From: CALXXL01 sp034926605
GTDB taxonomy: Bacteria > Verrucomicrobiota > Lentisphaeria > Victivallales > Victivallaceae
NCBI GenBank assembly: GCA_034926605.1
Contig: JAYFQV010000001.1
Location: 220,878 to 284,877, forward strand
DNA: 64,000 nt
Direction: 5' to 3'
Shown here in pieces: positions 8,497 through 16,218 of the stretch (positions within the stretch are counted from its first letter, which is position 1; each line of letters starts with the position of its first letter). Made by a program: the position numbers and the translations under genes. The notes under the pieces were generated by a model, which saw nothing but the letters and a program-made list of their open reading frames with translations, searched no databases and had not been told where the DNA came from.

Positions 8497-9234
8497 ATGG
8501 GCGTACCGGTTGTGTTGCTGGACGAGGTGGATTCCACCAACACCTATGTGAAAACACATTTCGACGAGCTGCCGGACGGCTCGCTGGTTTCGGCTGCATG
8601 CCAGACCGCGGGCCGCGGCCGACTCAACCGCCGCTGGCAATCCCCGCACGGCGTCAACTTCTACGGCACCGCCGTTCTTAAAAACTGTCCGGACCCGTTC
8701 CGGGCAATCATCGCCCTCAGTCTCGCCGCCATCGACACACTGAAAGAACTCGCCCCCTCCCTGCCGGTATACATCAAGTGGCCCAACGACCTCTACGTCG
8801 GCCGCGCCAAGCTGGCCGGAATGCTTTGCGAGTCCGTAACCGGCCCCGGCAACCGCATCCGCGGAATCGCGGCGGGCATCGGCGTAAATCTGAACATGAC
8901 ACCGGAAGACCTTGCCTCGATAGACCAGACGGCAACGGGAGTTATGGCACAGACCGGGGTGCGGATTAATCCGGTTTTTTTCACAAAAAAATTGGCTTTT
9001 TACCTCGAACGGCGCTATATTAATTATTCAAAATCTCCGGAAGAGCTTTTTGCCGAATGGAAAGCCAACAATCGACTCATCGGCAAGACCCTGCGGGTAG
9101 AGGGGATCAGGGGAGCAAGGGAAGGCGTCTTCGAAGACGTGGCGGATACCGGAGAAATGCTGCTGCGTACCCGGGACGGGTTGGAAAAAGTCAATTCCGG
9201 CGATGTTGTAATCGACAAGCAAAGCTTAACATAG
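8497..9234 (+). CDS. birA: Biotin--[carboxylase] ligase, class I without HTH domain
   Basis: Attaches biotin to the acceptor lysine of carboxylases and decarboxylases through biotinyl-AMP. The 245 residues begin directly with the catalytic domain (DEVDSTNTYV) and lack the DNA-binding N-terminus of BirA repressors. The ATP/biotin loop is GRGRLNRRW, with KWPNDLY and KLAGMLCE further on. It lies 10 nt before oadG and close to oadA, whose C-terminal lysine is the obvious substrate, so co-expression with its target is likely. A GC-rich inverted repeat (CCGCC/GGCGG near 8465-8484) sits just upstream. Confidence 0.92.
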   Translation: MGVPVVLLDEVDSTNTYVKTHFDELPDGSLVSAACQTAGRGRLNRRWQSPHGVNFYGTAVLKNCPDPFRAIIALSLAAIDTLKELAPSLPVYIKWPNDLYVGRAKLAGMLCESVTGPGNRIRGIAAGIGVNLNMTPEDLASIDQTATGVMAQTGVRINPVFFTKKLAFYLERRYINYSKSPEELFAEWKANNRLIGKTLRVEGIRGAREGVFEDVADTGEMLLRTRDGLEKVNSGDVVIDKQSLT

Positions 9235-9244
9235 AGGTGACGAA

Positions 9245-9478
9245 ATGGGACTTATCGGTGAAGGCCTGAAAATGATGGTTGTCGGCATGGGGATGGTATA
9301 CGTATTCCTCGTGGTGATGATTTGCATGATGAAGTTGATGAGCAAACTGCTGGCGCCCTACAGCAAGCTGCTGGCTCCCCCGCCGGCCGCGGCGGCGAGA
9401 AAGCCGGTCGCCGGGCAGGACATGGATCCGGCTCTGATCGCAGCGGCGGTTGCTGCTTACAGAACATCCAAGAAATAA
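9245..9478 (+). CDS. oadG: Oxaloacetate decarboxylase gamma subunit
   Basis: A 77-residue protein with one membrane segment (about residues 10-32), then a proline/alanine-rich linker and a short cytoplasmic tail, the standard OadG layout. OadG anchors and assembles the alpha and beta subunits. GAGGTGA precedes the ATG by 4 nt. Sequence alone is weak for such a short subunit; the call relies on its place between birA and oadA. Confidence 0.85.
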   Translation: MGLIGEGLKMMVVGMGMVYVFLVVMICMMKLMSKLLAPYSKLLAPPPAAAARKPVAGQDMDPALIAAAVAAYRTSKK

Positions 9479-9505
9479 CTAATTTCAAATAGCAAAAGGT
9501 ACATT

Positions 9506-11314
9506 ATGGCGAAGAAAATCTCTTTTATGGACACCAGCTTCCGTGACGGCTTCCAGTCCTGTCTCGGAGCCCGGGTGAAGTTCGAAGACTACGCTCCCGC
9601 GATTGAAGCGGCGCTGGCCGCCGGCACCCGCAACTTCGAAATCGGCGGTGGTGCCATGTTCCAGAGCAGTTATTTCTACTGCCAGCAGGATGCGTTCGAG
9701 GTCATGGACAAAATCCGCAAGATGGTCGGCCCCGACGTGAACCTGCAGACCCTCTCCCGCGGCGCCAACGTCGTCGGCCTGGTTTCGCAGTCCCGCGACA
9801 TCATCGACCTGCATGCCAGAATGTTTGCCAAGCACGGCGTTTCCACCATCCGCAATTTCGACGCGCTTAACGACGTCCGCAACGTGGCCTTCTCCGGCCA
9901 GTGCATCAAGAACGCCGGCGTCAAGCATCAGATCACCGTCACCATGATGGGCCTTGCTCCGTCCCTGAATGAAAACTATGTCCACACCCCGCAGTTCTAT
10001 GTGGACAAGCTGAAGAGCTTCCTCGACGCCGGCGTACCGTTCGACAGCGTGGCGTTCAAGGATGCCTCCGGCACCTCCACCCCTCATACCGTGTTCGAGA
10101 CCATCAAGGCCGCGCGCAAACTGCTGGGCGAGGACGTGATGATCCAGTTCCATACCCACGAGACCGCCGGTCAGAGCGTGGCCTGCAACATGGCCGCGAT
10201 CGAAGGCGGCGCCAACGTGCTCGATCTCGCCATGTCCCCGCTCTCCGGCGGCACCTGCCAGGCCGACATCCTGGTGATGTGGCAGAAACTGCGCGGCACC
10301 GACTATGAACTCGACATAGATCCGGATAAGATCCTCGAAGCCGAGACCATCTTCGAAGAGTGCCTCAGCAAGTACTTCATGCCCCCGGAGGCCACCATGA
10401 TCTCTCCGAAGATCATCTTCTCTCCGATGCCCGGCGGCGCTCTTACCGCCAATACCCAGATGATGCGCGACAACAAGTGCCTGGACAAATTCCCCGCCAC
10501 CATCGAAGCCATGAAGGAATGCGTGGCCAAGGGCGGTTTCGGCACCAGCGTCACCCCGGTTTCCCAGTTCTACTTCCAGCAGGCGTTCAGCAACGTGATG
10601 CAGGGCCCGTGGAAGAAGATCACCACCGGCTACGGCAACATGGTCTTGGGCTACTTCGGCAAAACCCCGAGCGCTCCGGATCCGGAAGTGGTTAAGATCG
10701 CGTCCGAACAGCTCGGCAAGGCCCCGACCACCGACGACGTGCACGATATCAACGACCGCAATCCCGAACTCGGCGTCAAGGCCGCCACCGCCAAGCTGGA
10801 AGCCGCCGGATTGCCGGTGACCGATGAAAACGTTTTCATCACCGCCTCCTGCGGCGACAAGGGCGTCGATTTCCTGAAGGGCAACAAGCCGCTCGGGATC
10901 CGCTACAAGGAAGAAGAGAAACCGGCCGCCGCGAAGAAGAGCGAGTCCGGCAGCTATGTGGTCAGCGTTGACGGCAAGAACTTCAACGCCCAGGTCGGCG
11001 ACGACGGCAAAGTGACCGTGAACGGCAAGACCTTCAAGGTCGATGTCGCCACCGGTACCGCTGCCGCCGCGGCGGCTCCGTCCGCCGGCGGCGCGGCCAA
11101 GGACGTTGTCTCCCCGCTTCCCGGCACCGTCATGAAGATCATGGCGCCCGCCGGCACCCAGATCGCCAAGGGCGACACCATCCTGATCCTCGAAGCGATG
11201 AAGCAGGAGACCCCGATCGTCGCGGAAAACGGCGGCACGGTTGTCCAGATCATGGTGGAAGTCGGCAACGTCGTCGCGGAAGGCGATGTCCTGGCCAGCG
11301 TCGAGGAGAAGTAA
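9506..11314 (+). CDS. oadA: Oxaloacetate decarboxylase alpha subunit (biotinylated carboxyltransferase)
   Basis: Transfers the carboxyl group of oxaloacetate (or a related acid) to biotin. Domains in order are a DRE-TIM/HMGL-type carboxyltransferase (DTSFRDGFQS near residue 10, metal site FHTHETAGQ near 215), a PYC_OADA domain (MPGGALTAN near 310), a linker, and a biotinyl domain from about 530. The biotin acceptor is Lys566 in EAMKQE, 36 residues from the end as usual. The 602-residue length is normal. Codon choice is very regular, suggesting strong expression. Pyruvate or methylmalonyl substrates cannot be excluded, but the adjacent Na+-pump subunits favour a decarboxylase pump. Confidence 0.92.
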   Translation: MAKKISFMDTSFRDGFQSCLGARVKFEDYAPAIEAALAAGTRNFEIGGGAMFQSSYFYCQQDAFEVMDKIRKMVGPDVNLQTLSRGANVVGLVSQSRDIIDLHARMFAKHGVSTIRNFDALNDVRNVAFSGQCIKNAGVKHQITVTMMGLAPSLNENYVHTPQFYVDKLKSFLDAGVPFDSVAFKDASGTSTPHTVFETIKAARKLLGEDVMIQFHTHETAGQSVACNMAAIEGGANVLDLAMSPLSGGTCQADILVMWQKLRGTDYELDIDPDKILEAETIFEECLSKYFMPPEATMISPKIIFSPMPGGALTANTQMMRDNKCLDKFPATIEAMKECVAKGGFGTSVTPVSQFYFQQAFSNVMQGPWKKITTGYGNMVLGYFGKTPSAPDPEVVKIASEQLGKAPTTDDVHDINDRNPELGVKAATAKLEAAGLPVTDENVFITASCGDKGVDFLKGNKPLGIRYKEEEKPAAAKKSESGSYVVSVDGKNFNAQVGDDGKVTVNGKTFKVDVATGTAAAAAAPSAGGAAKDVVSPLPGTVMKIMAPAGTQIAKGDTILILEAMKQETPIVAENGGTVVQIMVEVGNVVAEGDVLASVEEK

Positions 11315-11315
11315 A

Positions 11316-12971
11316 ATGCGTGGTTTCTTCAAATATATCGGCATATTGATGCTCTTCCTGGCTGCCGCGCCGTTTGCCGGCGCACAGCAGCTGGAAGAGG
11401 CGGTAGTGCCGGCAACTGTCAATCCGGCCGAACTGCCGAATGACGGTGATCAGGTGCTGACCCGCAAGCCCCATCTCGATCCCAATGGGAAAGAGATGGA
11501 AAATATGGTGGACGTTTATTACGTCTGGGACCAGCCGGCCGTGATTCAGTCGGTGTACATCTCCGGCGGCCAGCAGGTTGCCCCCGGCAACGAGCTCATG
11601 CGCCTCGATGTTGCCGGGCGCAGCAAGGCCAAGGTCAAAACGGAAGTCGGCGGCGAGATCACCTGGGTCAACCCAGACCTGAAAGATGCCGGAATGCTCG
11701 TTGCGGGCACCCCGTTGTTCACCCTTCACCAAAAAATCGTGATGCACACCTCGCTGCCCAACGGCGCGGGTTCCAACGATACGCTTCCCTCGCTGGGAAA
11801 GATGTTCAGCAACCTGTGGGATTCCACCGGTTTGGCGGATATCATAAGCCAGACCTGCAGCAACTTCTCCAAGACTTGGACCCTCGGCCTCGGCCGTGCG
11901 ATCATGATGCTGGTGGGCGTGCTGCTGATCTATCTGGCAGTGTTCAAGGAGTATGAGCCGCTGCTGCTGCTTCCCATCGGGTTCGGCGCAATTCTCTCCA
12001 ACATTCCACTGGCCGGCATCGCCTCGCCGTCGGGATTGCTCGGGCTGCTCTATTCCTGCGGCCTTGAAACCGGTCTCTTCCCGCTGTTGATCTTCATGGG
12101 CGTAGGCGCCATGACCGACTTCGGTCCGCTGATCGCCAATCCGAAGACTTCGCTCCTGGGCGGCGCCGCCCAGCTTGGCATCTTCTTCGCGCTGCTTGGC
12201 GCGCTGGTGCTTGCAGAGTTCGTCCCCGGCATCACCTTCACCCTGCGTGACGCCGCCAGCATCGGCATCATCGGCGGCGCCGACGGTCCGACCGCGATCT
12301 ATCTGACCAGCAAACTGTCCCCTGCCCTGCTGGGCTCGGTGGCGGTGGCGGCATACAGCTACATGGCTTTGGTGCCGATCATACAGCCGCCTATCATGAG
12401 GCTGCTGACCACCAAGAAGGAACGCGGAATCAAGATGAAGCAGCTGCGCAGCGTCTCGAAGATCGAGAAAGTCTGCTTCCCGCTGCTGATCACTTTCCTG
12501 TGCGCCTACCTGCTGCCCGACGCCGCCCCGCTGATCGGTATGCTGATGCTCGGCAATCTGATGCGCGAATGCGGCGTGGTTGAACGCTTGAACCAGACCG
12601 CGCAGAACGCTCTGATCAACATCGTGACCATCTTCCTCGGATTGTCGGTCGGCTCGAAACTTTCGGCCGAACAGTTCCTTAACCTCAATACGCTGGGCAT
12701 CCTGCTGCTGGGCGCGATCGCGTTCAGTGTTGGCACCGGCGGCGGCGTGCTCTTCGCCAAGATCATGAACTGGCTGAGCAAGGAGCCGATCAACCCGCTG
12801 ATTGGCGCGGCCGGAGTTTCTGCGGTGCCGATGGCGGCGCGCGTGGTCAACAAGGTCGGCCTTGAGACCGATCCGCACAACTTCCTGCTGATGCACGCGA
12901 TGGGCCCGAATGTGTCCGGCGTGATCGGTTCGGCGGTGGCCGCGGGCGTGATGCTCAAGATGCTGAGCTAA
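11316..12971 (+). CDS. oadB: Na+-translocating decarboxylase beta subunit with secreted-type N-terminal domain
   Basis: The membrane subunit that couples decarboxylation of carboxybiotin to Na+ export. The start at 11316, one base after the oadA stop, gives 551 residues, against roughly 380-430 for the family. The C-terminal ~380 residues are the OadB core with about ten membrane segments and the conserved GIIGGADGPTAIY. The first ~165 residues are extra. They comprise a signal peptide (RGFFKYIGILMLFLAAAPFAGA) and a domain with the paired turns SGGQQVAPGNEL and DLKDAGMLVAGTPLF, resembling a biotinyl/lipoyl barrel without the acceptor lysine motif. A strong terminator follows. Confidence 0.9.
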   Translation: MRGFFKYIGILMLFLAAAPFAGAQQLEEAVVPATVNPAELPNDGDQVLTRKPHLDPNGKEMENMVDVYYVWDQPAVIQSVYISGGQQVAPGNELMRLDVAGRSKAKVKTEVGGEITWVNPDLKDAGMLVAGTPLFTLHQKIVMHTSLPNGAGSNDTLPSLGKMFSNLWDSTGLADIISQTCSNFSKTWTLGLGRAIMMLVGVLLIYLAVFKEYEPLLLLPIGFGAILSNIPLAGIASPSGLLGLLYSCGLETGLFPLLIFMGVGAMTDFGPLIANPKTSLLGGAAQLGIFFALLGALVLAEFVPGITFTLRDAASIGIIGGADGPTAIYLTSKLSPALLGSVAVAAYSYMALVPIIQPPIMRLLTTKKERGIKMKQLRSVSKIEKVCFPLLITFLCAYLLPDAAPLIGMLMLGNLMRECGVVERLNQTAQNALINIVTIFLGLSVGSKLSAEQFLNLNTLGILLLGAIAFSVGTGGGVLFAKIMNWLSKEPINPLIGAAGVSAVPMAARVVNKVGLETDPHNFLLMHAMGPNVSGVIGSAVAAGVMLKMLS

Positions 12972-12990
12972 CTCATACCACGTCAATACA

Positions 12991-13026
12991 AAGCCGCACG
13001 GAGTTTTCTCCGTGCGGCTTTTTTAT
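12991..13026 (+). terminator. Rho-independent terminator of the birA-oadGAB operon
   Basis: A perfect 13-bp stem (12991-13003 with 13008-13020), TTTT loop, followed by a T run to 13024. Confidence 0.95.
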
Positions 13027-13081
13027 TTTTGCCGATCTATTTATACCGTAATAAACACTTAACCGTAGCTCCAATGGAAAA

Positions 13082-13627
13082 TCATGCGCGAAGTTTGTTT
13101 ATAAATCCCAAATAGCGGCTTTGAAACTCTATTCTGGAAATATCATTGAGCGCGATGTTCAACTTGTCGTCCACCTGTCCATATTCATCAACCGTTTCCA
13201 GCAGCATGCCATATTTATCGAAAGCTTCGATCGTTCCAACCAAAAACCCTTGTTCGGGGCTCGAATATCTGGACACCGCAACCAACTGCCGGGCGGTGGA
13301 AAGAGCGCGTATCGCGCTTATATGATTGTACGCTCTCCCCAATGGATTGTCCGGGACCCCTATATCAAGCCTTACTTGACGACGCCGCATGAAACAATCA
13401 GGCGCATCTGCCACGTAATAGGCCGTAATATCTCTTCCGTTAATAATTATAAAACCATCCGAAAGATAGCCTCCTTCCGCCAAATGGTACAGGATTAAGC
13501 TGTCAGTGTCATGCCCCAGCGGAATCCCGCAAATTATATCATTTGAAATCTTTTCTGTCTTTATCTCGCAGATATATAAATTCTCTGCGGCATAAATATC
13601 TTTCAGGTATGAACTACCGGTACTCAT
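13082..13627 (-). CDS. Uncharacterised protein, second gene of a paralogous pair
   Basis: Not recognised. The ATG at 13627 is chosen because GGGAG lies 6 nt upstream; it gives 181 residues and a 14-nt overlap with the preceding gene, so translation is probably coupled. There is no signal peptide or membrane segment. The middle has GFIIINGRDITAYY and the end has LVGTIEAFDKYGMLLETVD followed by DISRIEFQSRYLGFINKL. The same order of patterns occurs in the upstream gene (DFLVFRRGDVVNY, YIGNIISLTTKTLMLSEID, SISAISFGGGYTQML), so the two look like diverged duplicates. The short beta-rich C-terminal pattern could be a small barrel of Sm/SH3 type; that is inference. Base composition is more AT-rich than the flanks. 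Confidence 0.75.
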   Translation of the reverse strand: MSTGSSYLKDIYAAENLYICEIKTEKISNDIICGIPLGHDTDSLILYHLAEGGYLSDGFIIINGRDITAYYVADAPDCFMRRRQVRLDIGVPDNPLGRAYNHISAIRALSTARQLVAVSRYSSPEQGFLVGTIEAFDKYGMLLETVDEYGQVDDKLNIALNDISRIEFQSRYLGFINKLRA

Positions 13628-14141
13628 CACCATCTCCCATGCCAAGCATTTTCTGTAGCATTTGGGTATAACCGCCGCCGAACGAAATGGCCGAAATTGA
13701 TTTGCTGTAGTGTCGAAAAACACCGTCCGATTCGGCTTCGCAATCTATTTCGCTCAACATCAAAGTCTTGGTCGTCAAAGATATAATATTCCCTATATAG
13801 ATTCGCGTCTCCATATCCCTGTATTTATACAACCCGATCAGTTCTTTTTTGTCGAGCCACCCATTAAACGAAACCATGTCTGGAATATCATCGGACAGGA
13901 CGAATGATATTCGTGGTGCGGACAAATCCAATTTTGATGAAACATGTCTCAAATATGCCGACTCCATACTGCTTTCATAGTTAACTACATCGCCTCGCCT
14001 GAAAACCAAAAAATCGTCAAACTCAAAACACTCGTCATATCTGGCCATTACGCCCCATTCTTCGTTGGCCGCGACCATAATCCCAATATCGGCATCTCTC
14101 GAACATTTGCGCTGCATTTTACACAATTTGTTGAGTTGCAT
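13614..14141 (-). CDS. Uncharacterised protein, first gene of a paralogous pair
   Basis: Not recognised; 175 residues, soluble, acidic. The ATG at 14141 is used, though an in-frame ATG at 14117 is possible and neither has a strong ribosome site. A clear promoter lies about 55 nt upstream (14197-14224). The C-terminal half resembles that of the next gene (see 13082-13627), down to the order of a DFLV/GDVV hairpin, a G-x-I strand, a leucine-rich strand ending in D, and an ISAISF strand. A terminator for the pair was not seen; the oadB terminator at 12991-13020 is followed by A/T-rich sequence on both sides and may serve from this side too. Confidence 0.75.
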   Translation of the reverse strand: MQLNKLCKMQRKCSRDADIGIMVAANEEWGVMARYDECFEFDDFLVFRRGDVVNYESSMESAYLRHVSSKLDLSAPRISFVLSDDIPDMVSFNGWLDKKELIGLYKYRDMETRIYIGNIISLTTKTLMLSEIDCEAESDGVFRHYSKSISAISFGGGYTQMLQKMLGMGDGDEYR

Positions 14142-14196
14142 TTTCCTATACCCAATCAGAAGCGATAGTTGAACGTTGTAATGATCATATATTCTA

Positions 14197-14224
14197 ATTA
14201 TATACTTTTAATCTCGGATTGCAA
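14197..14224 (-). promoter_or_regulatory. Promoter TTGCAA-N16-TATAAT
   Basis: On the minus strand TTGCAA (14224-14219) and TATAAT (14202-14197) are 16 bp apart, pointing at the paralogous pair. Confidence 0.75.
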
Positions 14225-14412
14225 GTTGCCAAACGAACTTCATCCATTATCCGGGATTCCAGCGGCAGATGTCAACTTGGGTAGTTTCCCCTGCGTTCTA
14301 TTGTAACCTACAAAGAATGCCGTAGCGTGGTGGAATTTGCCGCCAATTTGATGAATCTTCCAAGAACACTTTTCGACTATTCCATATGGACTTATGTCCC
14401 AGAAGGAAGGCC

Positions 14413-14490
14413 TCAACAGTTCACCTGATGCCCTGCTGGGGACTTGAGTTTGTTGTCATTATTCCCGGCAATTTTTTGCATACTACTCAT
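14413..14490 (-). CDS. Possible 25-residue ORF or 5' remnant of a frameshifted gene
   Basis: The reading frame starts at ATG 14490 with GGAGGT 5 nt upstream (14501-14496) and a well-formed promoter at 14635-14608, so it is placed like a real gene. It stops after 25 residues (begins MSSMQKIAGNND). A different frame stays open from about 14470 to the stop at 14240 and encodes a peptide containing SFWDISPYGIVEK and FFVGYNRTQGKLP. A single frameshift near 14430-14460 would therefore join the two into a protein of about 80 residues. I recognise neither part. The rest of 14142-14665 shows nothing else beyond the promoters listed. Confidence 0.35.
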   Translation of the reverse strand: MSSMQKIAGNNDNKLKSPAGHQVNC

Positions 14491-14607
14491 CTTTTACCTC
14501 CGAATTCCCTATTGGTGCACTCCGAATTTCTGTACCGATAACATACACCACTCAGCCGAAATGCCGCAATAAAAGCTTATCACAAGCAAACGGTATCCCT
14601 TTGCCTC

Positions 14608-14635
14608 ATTATACCGTTCAAAAATAAAACCTCAA
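14608..14635 (-). promoter_or_regulatory. Promoter TTGAGG-N16-TATAAT
   Basis: TTGAGG (14635-14630) and a perfect TATAAT (14613-14608) on the minus strand are 16 bp apart. It drives the short ORF at 14490. Confidence 0.65.
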
Positions 14636-14665
14636 AGCTGTATATTCGTTTCATCTTCCTGTAAA

Positions 14666-14698
14666 GAAAAATCTCCTAACACATTAAGTATTAGGAGA
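14666..14698 (-). terminator. Rho-independent terminator after tRNA-Thr
   Basis: An 8-bp stem TCTCCTAA/TTAGGAGA (14698-14691 with 14679-14672) with an 11-nt loop, followed on the minus strand by TTTTT. Confidence 0.85.
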
Positions 14699-14704
14699 CA
14701 AAAA

Positions 14705-14779
14705 TGGAGCCGGCTGTCGGAGTCGAACCGACGACCTGATGATTACAAGTCAGCTGCTCTACCACTGAGCTAAGCCGGC
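14705..14779 (-). tRNA. tRNA-Thr (anticodon TGT)
   Basis: A 75-nt cloverleaf with the encoded CCA end. The acceptor stem is GCCGGCT/AGCCGGC, the D arm GCTCAGTGGTAGAGC, the T arm contains GGTTCGACTCC, and the anticodon loop CTTGTAA reads TGT. The anticodon stem GCTGA/TCATC has one C-U mismatch (position 28-42) where TCAGC would be expected. The gene lies 9 nt after a zinc-ribbon gene on the same strand and ends in its own terminator. Confidence 0.95.
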
Positions 14780-14788
14780 GTCAGTCAG

Positions 14789-15025
14789 TCAATGCTGTCT
14801 GCGGCCGTCGGGCCGCGCGTTGCTGAACACCGACAGCCAGTTCTGCACCATCGGCTCCACCACAAAGTCGTCCAGTTCGCTGTTGCGCTCAAGGACATAG
14901 TTGCAGTAGGGACAACAGTTGTAAGTGTCCAAATCGGCCGGCGACAGAAGCTCCGAACACTTCGGGCACTTCACAAACCGGCCTTGTATATCTTCATGAG
15001 TCGTAAATCTGTATTTTTTAGGCAT
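14789..15025 (-). CDS. Small zinc-ribbon protein
   Basis: Starting at ATG 15025 (AAAGGAG upstream) this is 78 residues. It contains one four-cysteine zinc ribbon, CPKC followed by CPYC (CVKCPKC region and CCPYCNY) about 17 residues apart. No catalytic domain is visible, so a nucleic-acid or protein-binding role is a guess. It appears co-transcribed with tRNA-Thr. Confidence 0.7.
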   Translation of the reverse strand: MPKKYRFTTHEDIQGRFVKCPKCSELLSPADLDTYNCCPYCNYVLERNSELDDFVVEPMVQNWLSVFSNARPDGRRQH

Positions 15026-15190
15026 ACGCTCAGAGCTCCTTTCTTTTCGCTTATTATTATAGCACGTTTTACCACAAAAATCAATTCTTTTTCGCATTTT
15101 TTTGAACTTTGAAACTGGAACTCACGGTTTTTGGCTGTATATTAACCCGAATATCAACAGTAGGCCTTAACATATAACAGGAATCTTATC

Positions 15191-15559
15191 ATGAAAAAAC
15201 GTTTGCGCAAAAAACTGAAGATCGCCGAATTCCAGGAACTCGGATTTTTTGTTACCGGTACCTTCAATCCCGTCGAAGAGGCGGCGCTTGATATCTTCTT
15301 CGAAAAGCTCATCGAATTCGCGGACGCCAACGGCATGCAGTGCGGCGGCGGCTACAACACCGAGGATTTTGAAGTGTTCGTGAACACCGGCAAAGCGTCT
15401 TCCGGCACCAATGCCGAACTCCGCCAGAAGTTTGTGGACTTCGTCGCCGCGGCCAAAGCCGAGATCAAGGAATTCGAAGCCACCGAACTGATGGACGCCT
15501 ATTACGACGAGGAAGCCGGGTCCTGCCATGACGGGGAATGCGGCTGCGGCTGTCATTAA
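15191..15559 (+). CDS. YggL-like (DUF469) protein
   Basis: The N-terminus (KKRLRKKLKIAEFQELGF) is the DUF469 signature, shared with E. coli YggL, which binds the 50S ribosomal subunit. The 122 residues match the family. The last stretch is a cysteine/histidine-rich tail (GSCHDGECGCGCH) not usual in YggL and possibly metal-binding. A TATATT at 15138-15143 with a weak CTGGAA 17 bp upstream is the likely promoter; a terminator follows at 15572. Confidence 0.85.
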   Translation: MKKRLRKKLKIAEFQELGFFVTGTFNPVEEAALDIFFEKLIEFADANGMQCGGGYNTEDFEVFVNTGKASSGTNAELRQKFVDFVAAAKAEIKEFEATELMDAYYDEEAGSCHDGECGCGCH

Positions 15560-15571
15560 TTCCTGTATTAT

Positions 15572-15607
15572 CAGCCGTGAGCAATGAACATTGCCGCGGC
15601 TTTTTTT
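15572..15607 (+). terminator. Rho-independent terminator
   Basis: AGCCG...GCAAT/ATTGC...CGGCT hairpin with a small internal loop, followed by seven T. Confidence 0.8.
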
Positions 15608-15644
15608 GTCTGAAAATACCGACCATAAACAAAGGAGGTTCTCA

Positions 15645-16208
15645 ATGAATTGGTACATTTGGATTCCCGTTGCAGTGGTGGTGCTGATCGTCCTCTGGTA
15701 TATTGCCACCTACAATAAGTTCCGCCGCATGAAGGTGTTCATTCAGGAAGCATGGAGCGGTATCGACGTTCAGCTCAAACGCAAGGCCAATATCATCCCC
15801 AATCTGGTGGATACGCTGAAAATGCAGATGAAGTTCGAAGAAGGCGTACTCACCAAACTGACCGCGGCCCGTGCCGGGCTGACCAGCTCAGACCGCGCCG
15901 AAGCGATGAAAGCCAACGACGAGGTCACCAAACTGATACCGGCGATCAACGCGGTGGCGGAAGCCTATCCCGAACTCGGTACCAACAAGTCGTTCCTCCA
16001 GATGATGGGCGACATCCGCGACTGCGAAGACAAGGTGGCCTATGCGCGCAACCGCTACAATATCGCGGTTTCGCGTTTCAATATGGACATCGCAGTCATT
16101 CCGGGCAATATCGTGGCCGGCATGATGGGGCTTCAAGCGGAGCAGATGTTCGAGATCGAAGATTCCGTCCGCAAGGACACCGACAATATGCGCATAAGCC
16201 AGCTCTGA
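15645..16208 (+). CDS. lemA: LemA family membrane protein
   Basis: 187 residues from ATG 15645, chosen for the AAAGGAGG 6 nt upstream. One N-terminal membrane helix (about 3-22) is followed by helical LemA domain features: EAWSGIDVQLKRKANIIPNLV and the terminal YNIAVSRFNMDIAVIPGNIVA. The family's biochemical role is not settled, but LemA is very often paired with an HtpX-type M48 protease, as here (10-nt gap). Confidence 0.92.
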   Translation: MNWYIWIPVAVVVLIVLWYIATYNKFRRMKVFIQEAWSGIDVQLKRKANIIPNLVDTLKMQMKFEEGVLTKLTAARAGLTSSDRAEAMKANDEVTKLIPAINAVAEAYPELGTNKSFLQMMGDIRDCEDKVAYARNRYNIAVSRFNMDIAVIPGNIVAGMMGLQAEQMFEIEDSVRKDTDNMRISQL

Positions 16209-16218
16209 GGAATCCGCG

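Noticed and set aside
9485..12986. Two long minus-strand open frames (about 645 and 578 codons) opposite oadA and oadB
   Set aside because: They mirror the codon pattern of strongly biased genes, are rich in His, Gln and Asp, and have no start signals.
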